A stretch of DNA of 64,000 nucleotides from Streptomyces dioscori (GCF_003024195.1 NZ_KZ679054.1:186001-250000), one strand, 5' to 3'. Positions 9,087-17,591 are shown, numbered from the stretch's first letter. The notes: generated by a model from the sequence alone, not told the origin. Translations and numbers: made by a program.

Positions 9087-9424
9087 TTATAGGCGGAACC
9101 TGGGCGAGGCGGGGCCCATTGGGCGCGATGGGGGCGGGCCTCAAAGATTGCGCAGTTCCCCGCGCCCCTGGGTGGTTCAGCCCTACGGCGTTTGAGGAGC
9201 GAGGGTTCGTCTGCGGGTCCGGTGGGGGGCGGGCCTCAAAGATTGCGCAGTTCCCCGCGCCCCTGGGCCATTCAGCCTCTCCGGCGTTTGAGGAGCGGGG
9301 GTTCGGGGGCGGAGCCCCTGAGACAGGTACGGGACGGGTAGGGGCGGCGGGGGCGAGAAAACCCCCGCGGACACTCCTCGGACACCCCTCGGACACCCCC
9401 TCTCGAATTCGCCATACTGTTCGC
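9087..9424. repeat. Intergenic gap with a 95-bp unit in two tandem copies (9131-9320)
   Basis: The segment starting GGGCCTCAAAGATTG recurs exactly 95 bases later (TCAAAGATTG at 9141 and 9236). Each unit carries the core GCGCAGTTCCCCGCGCCCCT (9150-9169 and 9245-9264), then a GGCGTTTGAGGAGCG segment. No gene is visible in this 338-base gap between the VOC gene and pobA. The core also occurs in other gaps in this window. Confidence 0.85.
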
Positions 9425-10636
9425 ATGACCGCAGACGCCCCTGCCTCCGTCCAGCGCACCCGCGTCGTCATCGTGGGCGCCGGCCCCGCCGGACTCACGC
9501 TCGCCAACATCCTGCGGGCAGCCTCCGTGGACTGCGTGGTGCTGGAGAACGAGAGCAGGCGGTTCATCGAACAGCGCCCGCGCGCGGGTTTCCTGGAGGA
9601 GTGGGCGGTCCGCGCGCTGGACGGGCGGGGCCTCGCGGACCGGCTGCTGCAGAACACGGTCGTGCACACCGAGTGCGAGTTCCGCTTCGCGGGGGAGAGG
9701 CACCGGTTCCCGTACACGGGTGTGTCGGGGCAGCGGCACTACGTCTATCCGCAGCCGCTCCTGGTGACGGACCTGGTGCGGGAGTACGCGGACGTCCGCG
9801 GCGGCGACATCCGCTTCGGCGTGCGTGACGTGGAGCCGGCCGGCACGGACACCGACCACCCGTCGGTGGCGTACACCGATCCGGAGACGGGTGAACGCGT
9901 GCGGTTCGACTGCGACTTCGTCGCGGGGTGCGACGGCGCACGCGGTGTGACCCGCGACCTCATGCCCGCGGAGCACGTCACGGTCGCCCGGCACGATCTC
10001 GGCGTCGGCTGGCTGGCCCTCCTCGCCGAGGCGCCCCCGTCCTCCGACTGCGTGGTCTTCGGGATCCATCCGCGCGGGTTCGCCGGTCACATGGCCCGCA
10101 GTCCGCAGGTCACCCGCTACTACCTGGAGTGCCCGCCGGGCGACGACCCGGACAACTGGTCGCACGACCGCGTCTGGTCCGAGCTGCACGAACGGCTCGC
10201 GGCGGACGGGGCCCGGCCGCTCATCGAGGGCGAGCTGATCGAGAAGCGGGTCCTGGCCATGCACAACTACGTGGTGGAGCCGATGGCGTACGGGCGGCTG
10301 TATCTGGTGGGGGACTCGGCCCATCTGCTCGCACCGATCGGCGCGAAGGGCATGAACCTCGCGATCCACGACTCCCTGCTGCTCGGCGACGCGCTGGTCG
10401 CCCACTACGGCAAGGGGGACGACAGCGGGCTGCGCGGCTACTCGCAGAGGTGTCTGCGGCGGGTGTGGCAGTACCAGGAGTTCTCGCAGTGGCTGTCCGA
10501 GGTGTACCACGGTGTCTCGTCCGGCGATCCGTTCCGTGCGGGGGTCGCGCGGGCGCGCATGCGGCGGACCCTCGGTTCGCCCGCCGCCGCGGCCGGATTC
10601 GCCGAACTGTTCCTCGGCAAGGACACCGACTACTGA
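9425..10636 (+). CDS. pobA: 4-hydroxybenzoate 3-monooxygenase
   Basis: An FAD-dependent aromatic hydroxylase converting 4-hydroxybenzoate to protocatechuate with NAD(P)H and O2, feeding the beta-ketoadipate pathway. At 403 residues it is close to family length. The N-terminal dinucleotide-binding motif is VVIVGAGPAG (14-23), the central motif is FVAGCDGARG, and the FAD ribityl-binding motif is LYLVGDSAHLLAPIGAKGMN. The GHM-type membrane-free fold is implied by similarity. The ATG at 9425 begins the conserved sequence; upstream in-frame sequence is repeat DNA. No pca genes are adjacent. The 3' end overlaps rarD by 7 bases. Confidence 0.93.
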   Translation: MTADAPASVQRTRVVIVGAGPAGLTLANILRAASVDCVVLENESRRFIEQRPRAGFLEEWAVRALDGRGLADRLLQNTVVHTECEFRFAGERHRFPYTGVSGQRHYVYPQPLLVTDLVREYADVRGGDIRFGVRDVEPAGTDTDHPSVAYTDPETGERVRFDCDFVAGCDGARGVTRDLMPAEHVTVARHDLGVGWLALLAEAPPSSDCVVFGIHPRGFAGHMARSPQVTRYYLECPPGDDPDNWSHDRVWSELHERLAADGARPLIEGELIEKRVLAMHNYVVEPMAYGRLYLVGDSAHLLAPIGAKGMNLAIHDSLLLGDALVAHYGKGDDSGLRGYSQRCLRRVWQYQEFSQWLSEVYHGVSSGDPFRAGVARARMRRTLGSPAAAAGFAELFLGKDTDY

Positions 10637-11715
10637 GGGCGGCTCGCCCGCTCCCGCTCGGCCGCCGTGGTGGCATCGGCCGCCGACGGCTCCGCGGCCA
10701 CCGAGGCCTCGGCTGTCGCCTCGGCCGACGCCTCCGCGGTCGCGGACGCCGCGGCGATCGCCGCGTTCCGCAGGGCCGTCCGCGACCGGCGGGCCGTGCG
10801 CAGCGCGTCCCAGGTCAGCAGCGACAGCGCGGCCCACACCAGCGCGAACCCGGCCCACCGCTCGGGCGGCATCTCCTCGTGGAAGTACAGGACGCCGAGC
10901 AGGAACTGCAGCACGGGCGCCAGATACTGCAGCAGCCCCAGCGTGGACAGCGGCACCCGGATCGCCGCCGCGCCGAAGCACACGAGCGGCAGGGCGGTGA
11001 CGACACCGGTCGCGGCCAGCAGTACGGCGTGCCCGGCGCCCTCGTTGCCGAAGGTCGCGTCGCCCTGGGCGGACAGCCACACCAGATAGCCGAGCGCGGG
11101 CAGGAACTGGACGGCGGTCTCGGCGGCCAGCGACTCCAGGCCGCCGAGGTTGAGCTTCTTCTTCACCAGGCCGTAGGTGGCGAAGGAGAAGGCGAGGCAG
11201 AGGGAGATCCACGGCGGCTGGCCGTAGCCGACGGTCAGGACGAGCACCGCGGCGAAGCCGGTGCCGACCGCCGCCCACTGGGCGGGCCGCAGCCGTTCCT
11301 TCAGGAGCAGGACGCCGATCGCGATGGTGACCAGGGGATTGATGAAGTAGCCGAGGGACGCCTCCACCACATGGCCGCTGTTCACGGCCCAGATGTAGAC
11401 GCCCCAGTTGACGGTGATCACGGCCGCCGCGACGGTGATCAGGCCCAGCTTGCGCGGCTGGCGCAGCAACGGGAGGGCCCAGGACCAGCGGCGCATCACC
11501 ACGAGGGCGATCAGCACGAAACCGAGGGACCAGACCATGCGGTGGGCGAGGATCTCTCCGGCGCTCGCGGGTTCGAGGAACGGCCAGAAGAGGGGCACGA
11601 GTCCCCACATGCCGTACGCCGCGAAACCGTTCAGCAGACCGATCCGCTGTTCGCCCTTGGACTCCGGACCCGTGTCCGGACCTATGTGCTGCTCGCCCTC
11701 GGACTTCACCGGCAC
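10630..11715 (-). CDS. rarD: EamA-family transporter RarD
   Basis: A drug/metabolite-transporter-superfamily membrane protein, 361 residues, with about ten hydrophobic segments. Typical RarD sequence is present: NGFAAYGMWGLVPLFWPFL, AHRMVWSLGFVL, TVNWGVYIWAVNSGHVVEASLGYFINPL (two EamA repeats) and LQYLAPVLQFLLGVLYFHEEM. The C-terminal 45 residues are an Ala/Glu/Thr-rich cytoplasmic tail with a repeating ATAEASAEA pattern, not conserved in the family as I know it. The transported substrate is uncertain; chloramphenicol sensitivity gave the name in other bacteria. Confidence 0.92.
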   Translation of the reverse strand: MPVKSEGEQHIGPDTGPESKGEQRIGLLNGFAAYGMWGLVPLFWPFLEPASAGEILAHRMVWSLGFVLIALVVMRRWSWALPLLRQPRKLGLITVAAAVITVNWGVYIWAVNSGHVVEASLGYFINPLVTIAIGVLLLKERLRPAQWAAVGTGFAAVLVLTVGYGQPPWISLCLAFSFATYGLVKKKLNLGGLESLAAETAVQFLPALGYLVWLSAQGDATFGNEGAGHAVLLAATGVVTALPLVCFGAAAIRVPLSTLGLLQYLAPVLQFLLGVLYFHEEMPPERWAGFALVWAALSLLTWDALRTARRSRTALRNAAIAAASATAEASAEATAEASVAAEPSAADATTAAERERASRPQ

Positions 11716-11761
11716 GGCCCTTCTATCGCTGTGGCTCCAAACTCAAAGAAGGTAGCGCCAA

Positions 11762-11815
11762 GCACCCCCGTACGTCATGCCCGTATCGCCATACGGTCAT
11801 GACAGGCGGGGGTGC
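11762..11815 (-). terminator. Hairpin terminator after the NAD(P)-binding oxidoreductase gene
   Basis: GCACCCCCG (11762-11770) pairs with CGGGGGTGC (11807-11815). An inner stem pairs CCGTAT with ATACGG. It lies about 50 bases past the minus-strand stop at 11866. Confidence 0.7.
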
Positions 11816-11865
11816 GTATCCCGTGCGGGTACGGGTGCGGGTCTCGGTTTGGGGCGGGGTGGGGC

Positions 11866-12720
11866 TCAGCCCTTGAGCGCCGCCGCGACCGACTCCGCGA
11901 TCGGCGTGGTCGGGCGGCCGGTCAGCCGGGAGAGGTCGCCCGAGTCGACGATCAGCTCGCCCTTCTCGATGGACACGTCGACACCGGCCAGGATCTCGGC
12001 GAACGGCGCGGGCAGGCCGGCGCCGGTCAGGATGCCCTTGAACGTCTCGGCGGGGACGGCGTTGTACACGATCTCCTTGCCGGACGCCTGCGCCACCACG
12101 GCGGCGTACTCGGCGAAGCTGAAGGCGGTGTCGCCGCCCAGCTCGTACGTCTTGTTCTCGTGGCCCTCGCCGGTCAGTACGGCCACGGCGGCGGCCGCGT
12201 AGTCCGCGCGGGAGGCGGCGGAGATCCGGCCCTCGCCCGCGGCCTGGACGACGGCACCGTGTTCGAGTACGGGGGCCAGGTTCTCGGTGTAGTTCTCGTT
12301 GTACCAGCCGTTGCGCAGCAGGGCGTACGTCACGCCGGACTCCAGGACGGCCGCCTCGGTGCCCCGGTGGTCGTCGGCCAGCGCGGCGGTCAGGGAACCG
12401 GGGGCGCTGGTGTACGCGAAGAGCGCGACCCCGGCGGCCTTGGCGGCGTCGAGGACGACCTTGTGCTGGGCGACACGGCCCTTGTCGAATTCGTTGCCGG
12501 AGATCAGCAGCACCCGGTCGCCGGCGGAGAAGACGCTGTCGAACGTCTCGGGAGCGTTGTAGTCGGCGACCGCGATCCGCACACCGCGGGCGGCGAGGTC
12601 CGCCGCCTTCTCCTTGCTGCGGACGACGGCGACGACCTGGTCGGCCGGGACCTTCTCCAGCAGGCCCTCGATGACGTGCTTGCCGAGGTGTCCGGTGGCT
12701 CCGGTGACGACAATGCTCAT
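11866..12720 (-). CDS. NmrA-like NAD(P)-binding oxidoreductase (QorB/YtfG type)
   Basis: An atypical short-chain dehydrogenase of 284 residues, resembling NAD(P)H:quinone reductase QorB. The Rossmann motif VVTGATGHLGKHV is at residues 4-16. Other family segments are RNGWYNENYTENL, ISAASRADYAAAA and YELGGDTAFSFAEYA. The active-site Tyr of classical SDRs is not obvious. It probably reduces quinones or acts as a redox sensor in the cytoplasm. It is divergent from an HxlR regulator across 92 bases, an arrangement common for this family, so control by that regulator is likely. Confidence 0.9.
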   Translation of the reverse strand: MSIVVTGATGHLGKHVIEGLLEKVPADQVVAVVRSKEKAADLAARGVRIAVADYNAPETFDSVFSAGDRVLLISGNEFDKGRVAQHKVVLDAAKAAGVALFAYTSAPGSLTAALADDHRGTEAAVLESGVTYALLRNGWYNENYTENLAPVLEHGAVVQAAGEGRISAASRADYAAAAVAVLTGEGHENKTYELGGDTAFSFAEYAAVVAQASGKEIVYNAVPAETFKGILTGAGLPAPFAEILAGVDVSIEKGELIVDSGDLSRLTGRPTTPIAESVAAALKG

Positions 12721-12784
12721 GGTGGAAACAACTCCTTGTGGGGTGGGTACGTACTCACCATAGGAGCTGCACTAACTCTGGGAA

Positions 12785-12809
12785 AGTACCCACTTTGAAG
12801 TAAGGTACC
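12785..12809. promoter_or_regulatory. Candidate HxlR operator in the divergent promoter region
   Basis: A nearly continuous dyad: GTACC (12786-12790) with GGTAC (12804-12808), and inside it ACTT with AAGT around TG. It ends four bases before the hxlR-type start codon, so binding there would block that gene's transcription or initiation. Confidence 0.55.
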
Positions 12810-12812
12810 TCC

Positions 12813-13268
12813 ATGACGGTAAGTGCATCGGCAGTGAACGATCCGGCAGTGAACGACCCGGCAGTGACCAGCCGGACGGCGACCGGCCCGGCAGCGACCT
12901 CGATCGTGGACAAGTACTCCACCGGCGAGGGGATGTGCCCCTACCGCCTCGTCCTGGAGCACGTCACCAGCCGCTGGGGCGTCCTCGTCCTGATCGAGCT
13001 GCGGGAGCGCCCGTACCGCTTCAGCGAGCTGCGCCGGGCCATCGGCAGGGTCAGCGAGAAGATGCTCACGCAGACCCTGCAGACCCTGGAACGCGACGGC
13101 CTCGTGCACCGCGACGCCAAGCCGGTCATCCCCCCGCGCGTCGACTACTCCCTCACGGACCTGGGCAGAGAGGCCGCCGAACAGGTCCTGGCCCTGGCCC
13201 TGTGGACGGAGCAACGGATGGACGCGGTGGAAAAGGCCAGGCAGGCATACGACGAGGCCCGGTCCTAG
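12813..13268 (+). CDS. HxlR-family winged-helix transcriptional regulator
   Basis: A 151-residue DNA-binding protein. After an Ala/Thr-rich leader of about 35 residues, the HxlR domain begins at CPYRLVLEHVTSRWGVLVLIEL. The wing-helix core follows (RPYRFSELRRAIGRVSEKMLTQTLQTLERDGLVHRD), then VDYSLTDLGREA. The N-terminal Cys (CPYR) resembles redox-sensing cysteines of QorR/YodB-type members. The divergent quinone-reductase-like gene makes a quinone or electrophile stress switch a reasonable inference. Confidence 0.93.
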   Translation: MTVSASAVNDPAVNDPAVTSRTATGPAATSIVDKYSTGEGMCPYRLVLEHVTSRWGVLVLIELRERPYRFSELRRAIGRVSEKMLTQTLQTLERDGLVHRDAKPVIPPRVDYSLTDLGREAAEQVLALALWTEQRMDAVEKARQAYDEARS

Positions 13269-13280
13269 GAACCGGGCCTC
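13254..13280 (+). terminator. Hairpin overlapping the regulator stop codon
   Basis: A perfect 10-bp stem, GAGGCCCGGT (13254-13263) with ACCGGGCCTC (13271-13280), with a 7-base loop containing the TAG stop. A copy of the GGGGCGCGGGGAACTGCGC repeat follows at 13327-13345. Confidence 0.7.
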
Positions 13281-13408
13281 ACGTGACCGGGCCGCACCCC
13301 GTCAGCTTCGGGGTCGTGCCCCGTCAGGGGCGCGGGGAACTGCGCGACCGGCCACGACGCACCCGCGGCCAACGAGCCAACCCCTCCGCGGAGCGGCAGG
13401 AAAGGCCC

Positions 13409-14503
13409 CTATCCGACAACCGTCCAGGCATCCCCACCCGTGAGCAGCGCGGACAGATCCCCCTTGCCGTTCTGCTCGATCGCGGAGTCGAGCTGCTCGG
13501 CCATCTGCGTGTCGTAGACCGCCCGGTCGACGGCCCGCAGCACCCCGATCGGCGTGTGATGCAGCGTGTCCGGATCGGCGAGCCGGGACAGCGCGAACGC
13601 CGTCGTCGGCGAGGCGGAGTGCGCGTCATGGACCAGGATCGCCGGCTCGTTCTCCGGTGTGACGGTGACGACCTTCAGATCACCGCTCACCGCGTCGCGC
13701 ACGACCCCCTTGGAACCGAGGCCGTCCTCCAGCGGTGCGCCGAAGCGGATCGGCCGCCCGTGCTCCAGGCGGATCACCGCCTCCTCGGCCTGCTGGCGGT
13801 CCTTGAGGACCTCGAAGGCGCCGTCGTTGAAGATGTTGCAGTTCTGGTAGATCTCGACGAGGGCGGTGCCCGGGTGGGCGGCGGCCTGCCGCAGGACCTC
13901 GGTGAGGTGCTTGCGGTCGGAGTCCACGGTCCGCGCCACGAACGACGCCTCCGCGCCGATGGCGAGGGACACCGGGTTGAAGGGCGCGTCGAGCGAACCC
14001 ATCGGCGTGGACTTGGTGATCTTCCCGACCTCGGAGGTCGGCGAGTACTGGCCCTTGGTGAGCCCGTAGATCCGGTTGTTGAAGAGCAGGATCTTCAGGT
14101 TCACGTTCCGCCGCAGCGCGTGGATCAGATGGTTGCCGCCGATGGACAGCGCGTCGCCGTCCCCGGTGACGACCCACACCGACAGGTCCTGGCGCGATGA
14201 CGCGAGCCCGGTCGCGATGGCGGGCGCGCGGCCGTGGATGGAGTGCATCCCGTACGTGTTCATGTAGTACGGGAAGCGGGACGAGCATCCGATGCCCGAG
14301 ACGAAGACGATGTTCTCCTTCGCCAGGCCGAGTTCGGGCATGAAGCCCTGTACGGCGGCGAGGATCGCGTAGTCACCGCAGCCGGGGCACCAGCGCACTT
14401 CCTGATCGGACTTGAAGTCCTTCATGGACTGCCTGGCCTCGGCTTTGGGCACCAGAGTGAGCGCCTCGATCGTGCCCGAGCCTTCCGTGGTCGTCTCAGC
14501 CAT
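13409..14503 (-). CDS. korB: 2-oxoacid:ferredoxin oxidoreductase, beta subunit
   Basis: The thiamine-pyrophosphate-binding subunit (364 residues) of the CoA-dependent 2-oxoglutarate (or other 2-oxoacid):ferredoxin oxidoreductase. Together with KorA it decarboxylates the 2-oxoacid, forms acyl-CoA and reduces ferredoxin. WCPGCGDY gives cluster cysteines C39 and C42, with further cysteines in GIGCSSR (C73) and IYQNCNIF. The TPP/Mg motif is VTGDGDALSIGGNHLIH followed by LLFNNRIYGLTKGQYS. No extra ferredoxin-like domain is present, matching the two-subunit type. The start overlaps the korA stop by 8 bases, so the pair is coupled. Confidence 0.95.
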   Translation of the reverse strand: MAETTTEGSGTIEALTLVPKAEARQSMKDFKSDQEVRWCPGCGDYAILAAVQGFMPELGLAKENIVFVSGIGCSSRFPYYMNTYGMHSIHGRAPAIATGLASSRQDLSVWVVTGDGDALSIGGNHLIHALRRNVNLKILLFNNRIYGLTKGQYSPTSEVGKITKSTPMGSLDAPFNPVSLAIGAEASFVARTVDSDRKHLTEVLRQAAAHPGTALVEIYQNCNIFNDGAFEVLKDRQQAEEAVIRLEHGRPIRFGAPLEDGLGSKGVVRDAVSGDLKVVTVTPENEPAILVHDAHSASPTTAFALSRLADPDTLHHTPIGVLRAVDRAVYDTQMAEQLDSAIEQNGKGDLSALLTGGDAWTVVG

Positions 14504-16427
14504 CGATGGCCTCCTTGAGAGCCGTGGCGAGCTGCTCAGCCTTGAACGGCATGCCGTTCACCTGGTTGTACGAGTGGGCGTCCACCAGGTACTTCGCCCG
14601 GACCAGCGTGGCCAGCTGGCCGAGGTTCATCTCGGGGATGACCACTTTGTCGTAACGCCCCAGCACCGCGGCGAGATTCCGCGGGAAGGGGTTGAGGTGG
14701 CGCAGATGGGCCTGCGCGATGTGCTCCCCGGCCGCCCGCAGCCGGCGTACCGCCGCAGTGATCGGTCCGTAGGTCGAACCCCAGCCCAGTACCAGCGTGT
14801 TCGCCGTCCCGGTGAGGTCGTCGACCTCCACATCCGGTACGTCGATGCCGTCGATCTTCGCCTGGCGTGTACGGACCATGAAGTCGTGGTTGGCCGGGTC
14901 GTAGCTGATGTTGCCCGTGCCGTCCTGCTTCTCGATGCCGCCGATGCGGTGCTCAAGACCCGGCGTGCCCGGGATCGCCCACGGCCGGGCCAGCGTCTTG
15001 GGGTCGCGCTTGTAGGGCCAGAAGACCTCGGTGCCGTCGTCCAGCGTGTGGTTGGGTCCCTGCGCGAACTGCACCCGCAGATCGGGCAGTTCGTCGGTCT
15101 CGGGGATCCGCCACGGCTCCGAGCCGTTGGCCAGGTAGCCGTCGGAGAGCAGCAGGACGGGCGTGCGGTACGCGAGCGCGATCCGGGCCGCCTCGACGGC
15201 CGCGTCGAAACAGTCGGCGGGCGTACGGGGCGCCACGATCGGCACCGGCGCCTCGCCGTTGCGCCCGTACATCGCCTGCAGCAGGTCGGCCTGCTCGGTC
15301 TTGGTCGGCAGCCCGGTCGAGGGCCCGCCGCGCTGGATGTCGATGACGAGCAGCGGCAGTTCGAGGGAGACGGCGAGCCCGATCGTCTCGCTCTTGAGCG
15401 CCACGCCGGGTCCGGAGGTCGTGGTCACCGCGAGCGACCCGCCGAAGGCCGCGCCCAGCGCCGCCCCGATCCCCGCGATCTCGTCCTCGGCCTGGAAGGT
15501 GCGTACACCGAAGTTCTTGTGCTTGCTCAGCTCGTGCAGGATGTCGGAGGCGGGGGTGATCGGGTACGAGCCCAGGTACAGCGGCAGGTCGGCCTGCCGG
15601 GAGGCGGCGATCAGCCCGTACGACAGCGCCAGGTTCCCGGAGATGTTCCGGTAGGTGCCCGTCGGGAAGGCCTGGGTGGCGGGGGCGATCTCGTACGAGA
15701 CGGCGAAGTCCTCGGTCGTCTCGCCGAAGTTCCAGCCCGCCCGGAACGCGGCGATGTTGGCCGCCGCGATGTCTGGCTTCCTGGCGAACTTGGTCCGCAG
15801 GAATTTCTCGGTGCCCTCGGTCGGCCGGTGGTACATCCACGACAGCAGGCCCAGCGCGAACATGTTCTTGCTGCGCTCCGCCTCCTTGCGGGACAGGTCG
15901 AACGACTTCAGCGCCTCGACGGTCAGCGTGGTCAGCGGCACGGGGTGGACGGAGAACCCGTCCAGCGAACCGTCCTCCAGCGGGCTGGCCGCGTACCCGA
16001 CCTTCGACATCGCCCGTTTGGTGAACTCGTCCGTGTTGACGATGATCTCCGCGCCGCGCGGAACGTCGGCGATGTTCGCCTTCAGCGCGGCCGGATTCAT
16101 CGCCACCAGCACGTTGGGCGCGTCGCCAGGCGTGAGAATGTCGTGGTCGGCGAAATGCAGCTGAAAAGAAGAAACGCCCGGCAGTGTTCCTGCGGGCGCA
16201 CGGATCTCGGCGGGGAAGTTCGGCAGTGTCGAAAGGTCGTTCCCGAACGATGCCGTCTCGGAGGTGAAGCGGTCTCCGGTGAGCTGCATACCGTCACCCG
16301 AGTCCCCCGCGAACCGGATGATCACCCGATCGAGCCGGCGTACGTCCTTCTCACCCGCCGGTTTGCGCTGTTCTCCTACGACGGCTCCGTCGGCCTGCTC
16401 AGCTGGACTGCTGACCTGACTGGTCAC
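14496..16427 (-). CDS. korA: 2-oxoacid:ferredoxin oxidoreductase, alpha subunit (gamma-alpha fusion)
   Basis: A 643-residue fusion. The gamma domain comes first (DRVIIRFAGDSGDGMQLTG near 30-50 through about 215). The alpha domain follows, with the pyrimidine-binding region (LGSYPITPASDILHELSK), FQAEDEIAGIGAALGAAFGG and TTTSGPGVALKSE. This order is normal for actinobacterial KorA. I chose the GTG at 16427 over longer readings because AAGGAGG lies nine bases upstream and the reading then begins MTSQVSSPAEQ. It is the first gene of the korA-korB operon. The preferred substrate (2-oxoglutarate versus pyruvate) is inferred from family knowledge only. Confidence 0.95.
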   Translation of the reverse strand: MTSQVSSPAEQADGAVVGEQRKPAGEKDVRRLDRVIIRFAGDSGDGMQLTGDRFTSETASFGNDLSTLPNFPAEIRAPAGTLPGVSSFQLHFADHDILTPGDAPNVLVAMNPAALKANIADVPRGAEIIVNTDEFTKRAMSKVGYAASPLEDGSLDGFSVHPVPLTTLTVEALKSFDLSRKEAERSKNMFALGLLSWMYHRPTEGTEKFLRTKFARKPDIAAANIAAFRAGWNFGETTEDFAVSYEIAPATQAFPTGTYRNISGNLALSYGLIAASRQADLPLYLGSYPITPASDILHELSKHKNFGVRTFQAEDEIAGIGAALGAAFGGSLAVTTTSGPGVALKSETIGLAVSLELPLLVIDIQRGGPSTGLPTKTEQADLLQAMYGRNGEAPVPIVAPRTPADCFDAAVEAARIALAYRTPVLLLSDGYLANGSEPWRIPETDELPDLRVQFAQGPNHTLDDGTEVFWPYKRDPKTLARPWAIPGTPGLEHRIGGIEKQDGTGNISYDPANHDFMVRTRQAKIDGIDVPDVEVDDLTGTANTLVLGWGSTYGPITAAVRRLRAAGEHIAQAHLRHLNPFPRNLAAVLGRYDKVVIPEMNLGQLATLVRAKYLVDAHSYNQVNGMPFKAEQLATALKEAIDG

Positions 16428-16755
16428 TGAAGTGAACCTCCTTCGAGGCGGCTGTCCGGGTGAGGCCCTCCCGCAGGCCTCCACCCCGGGCCCAACCCTA
16501 CGTCGGCAAGGGGTGCCCGCCCCGGGAAGCTCTCATGACGGACGCCGTTTCGAGACTGTCGTACATCCTGTTTTGCCACGATTGCTCCGCCCCCCGGAGT
16601 TACCAGTGAAGACGCTCCGTACACATTCTCGGTTCTCACACTCGGACCACGCTGTACCGCCGGTGCCGGCCCCCGACACCGACCCCTGACACAGTGTCAG
16701 CTTCCCCGGGTATCAGACAGCTCAGAACTTCAGACAGCTCAGAACTTCAGCCGGC
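16428..16755. repeat. korA upstream region with palindrome and 17-bp tandem repeats
   Basis: These 328 bases contain no gene. CTGACAC-A-GTGTCAG, a perfect odd palindrome, is at 16686-16700. Three 17-bp units (CAGACAGCTCAGAACTT at 16714 and 16731; a degenerate third at 16748-16764) run into the 3' end of the response regulator and include its stop codon. Confidence 0.8.
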
Positions 16756-17415
16756 TCAGGACTTCAGATAGGTGAGGACCGCGAGGACGCGCCGGTGGTC
16801 CCCGTCGCTCTGGGACAGCCCCAGTTTCATGAAGATGTTGCTCACGTGCTTCTCGACCGCGCCGTCGCTGACCACGAGCTGCCGGGCGACCGCGGAGTTG
16901 GTCCGTCCTTCGGCCATCAGCCCCAGGACCTCCCTCTCACGCGGGGTGAGCCCCGCGAGGACGTCCTGCTTCCGGCTGCGCCCGAGCAGCTGCGCGACGA
17001 CCTCGGGGTCGAGAGCGGTGCCGCCGCGGGCCACGCGGACCACCGCGTCCACGAACTCCCGTACTTCGGCTACCCGGTCCTTGAGGAGATAGCCGACGCC
17101 GGTGGTGGAACCGGCCAGCAGTTCGGTGGCGTACTGCTCCTCCACGTACTGCGACAGCACCAGGACGCCGAGCCCCGGGTGCTGCCTGCGCAACTGCACG
17201 GCCGCCTTCACACCCTCGTCCGTGTGGGTCGGCGGCATCCGGACGTCCGCGACGACGACGTCCGGCAGCGCGTCCTGCGCCGCGAACTCGGTGATCGTCT
17301 TGATCAGCGCGTCCCCGTCCCCGACGCCGGCGATCACCTCGTGCCCGCGGTCGGTCAGCAACCGGGTCAGGCCCTCCCGCAGCAGCACTGAATCCTCGGC
17401 GATGACCACGCGCAC
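16756..17415 (-). CDS. NarL/FixJ-family response regulator
   Basis: A 219-residue two-component regulator. The receiver domain (1-120) has the acidic pair E7/D8, phosphoacceptor D57 (VVVADVRMPP) and a Lys in YLLKDRV. A LuxR-type helix-turn-helix lies near 155-205 (LTPREREVLGLMAEGRTNSAVARQL, VEKHVSNIFMKL). The GTG at 17415 has GGAGG five bases upstream; longer readings lack a ribosome-binding site. Two histidine kinase genes lie upstream on the same strand and are the likely partners. A 20-bp palindromic hairpin separates this gene from the nearer one, so it may be partly independently expressed. Confidence 0.95.
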   Translation of the reverse strand: MRVVIAEDSVLLREGLTRLLTDRGHEVIAGVGDGDALIKTITEFAAQDALPDVVVADVRMPPTHTDEGVKAAVQLRRQHPGLGVLVLSQYVEEQYATELLAGSTTGVGYLLKDRVAEVREFVDAVVRVARGGTALDPEVVAQLLGRSRKQDVLAGLTPREREVLGLMAEGRTNSAVARQLVVSDGAVEKHVSNIFMKLGLSQSDGDHRRVLAVLTYLKS

Positions 17416-17547
17416 TCTGTCCTCCACGATTCCCGGCCCCCCAGCCCGTCCCGGACGGCGCACCGGGTCGATCCCCGCCCACGCCCGGCACATACGTCAG
17501 CCCCCAGCATCCCAGCATCGGGGCGTGTGCGCGGCACGTTTCCCTCC

Positions 17548-17591
17548 GCGCAGTTCCCCGCGCCCCTGAAAAGGGGCGCGGGGAACTGCGC
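17548..17591. repeat. Perfect 20-bp palindrome made of two inverted dispersed-repeat cores
   Basis: GCGCAGTTCCCCGCGCCCCT (17548-17567), loop GAAA, then its exact reverse complement (17572-17591). As RNA this is a very stable GNRA-capped hairpin. It lies between the kinase and response regulator genes and may act as a terminator. Each arm equals the core seen singly at 9150, 9245, 13327 (inverted) and 44052. Confidence 0.9.

Noticed and set aside
7552..9717. A 721-codon minus-strand frame including the aminopeptidase
   Set aside because: The aminopeptidase signal peptide begins at 8493; the upstream part is antisense to pobA and the VOC gene region, with repeat DNA, and has no protein character.
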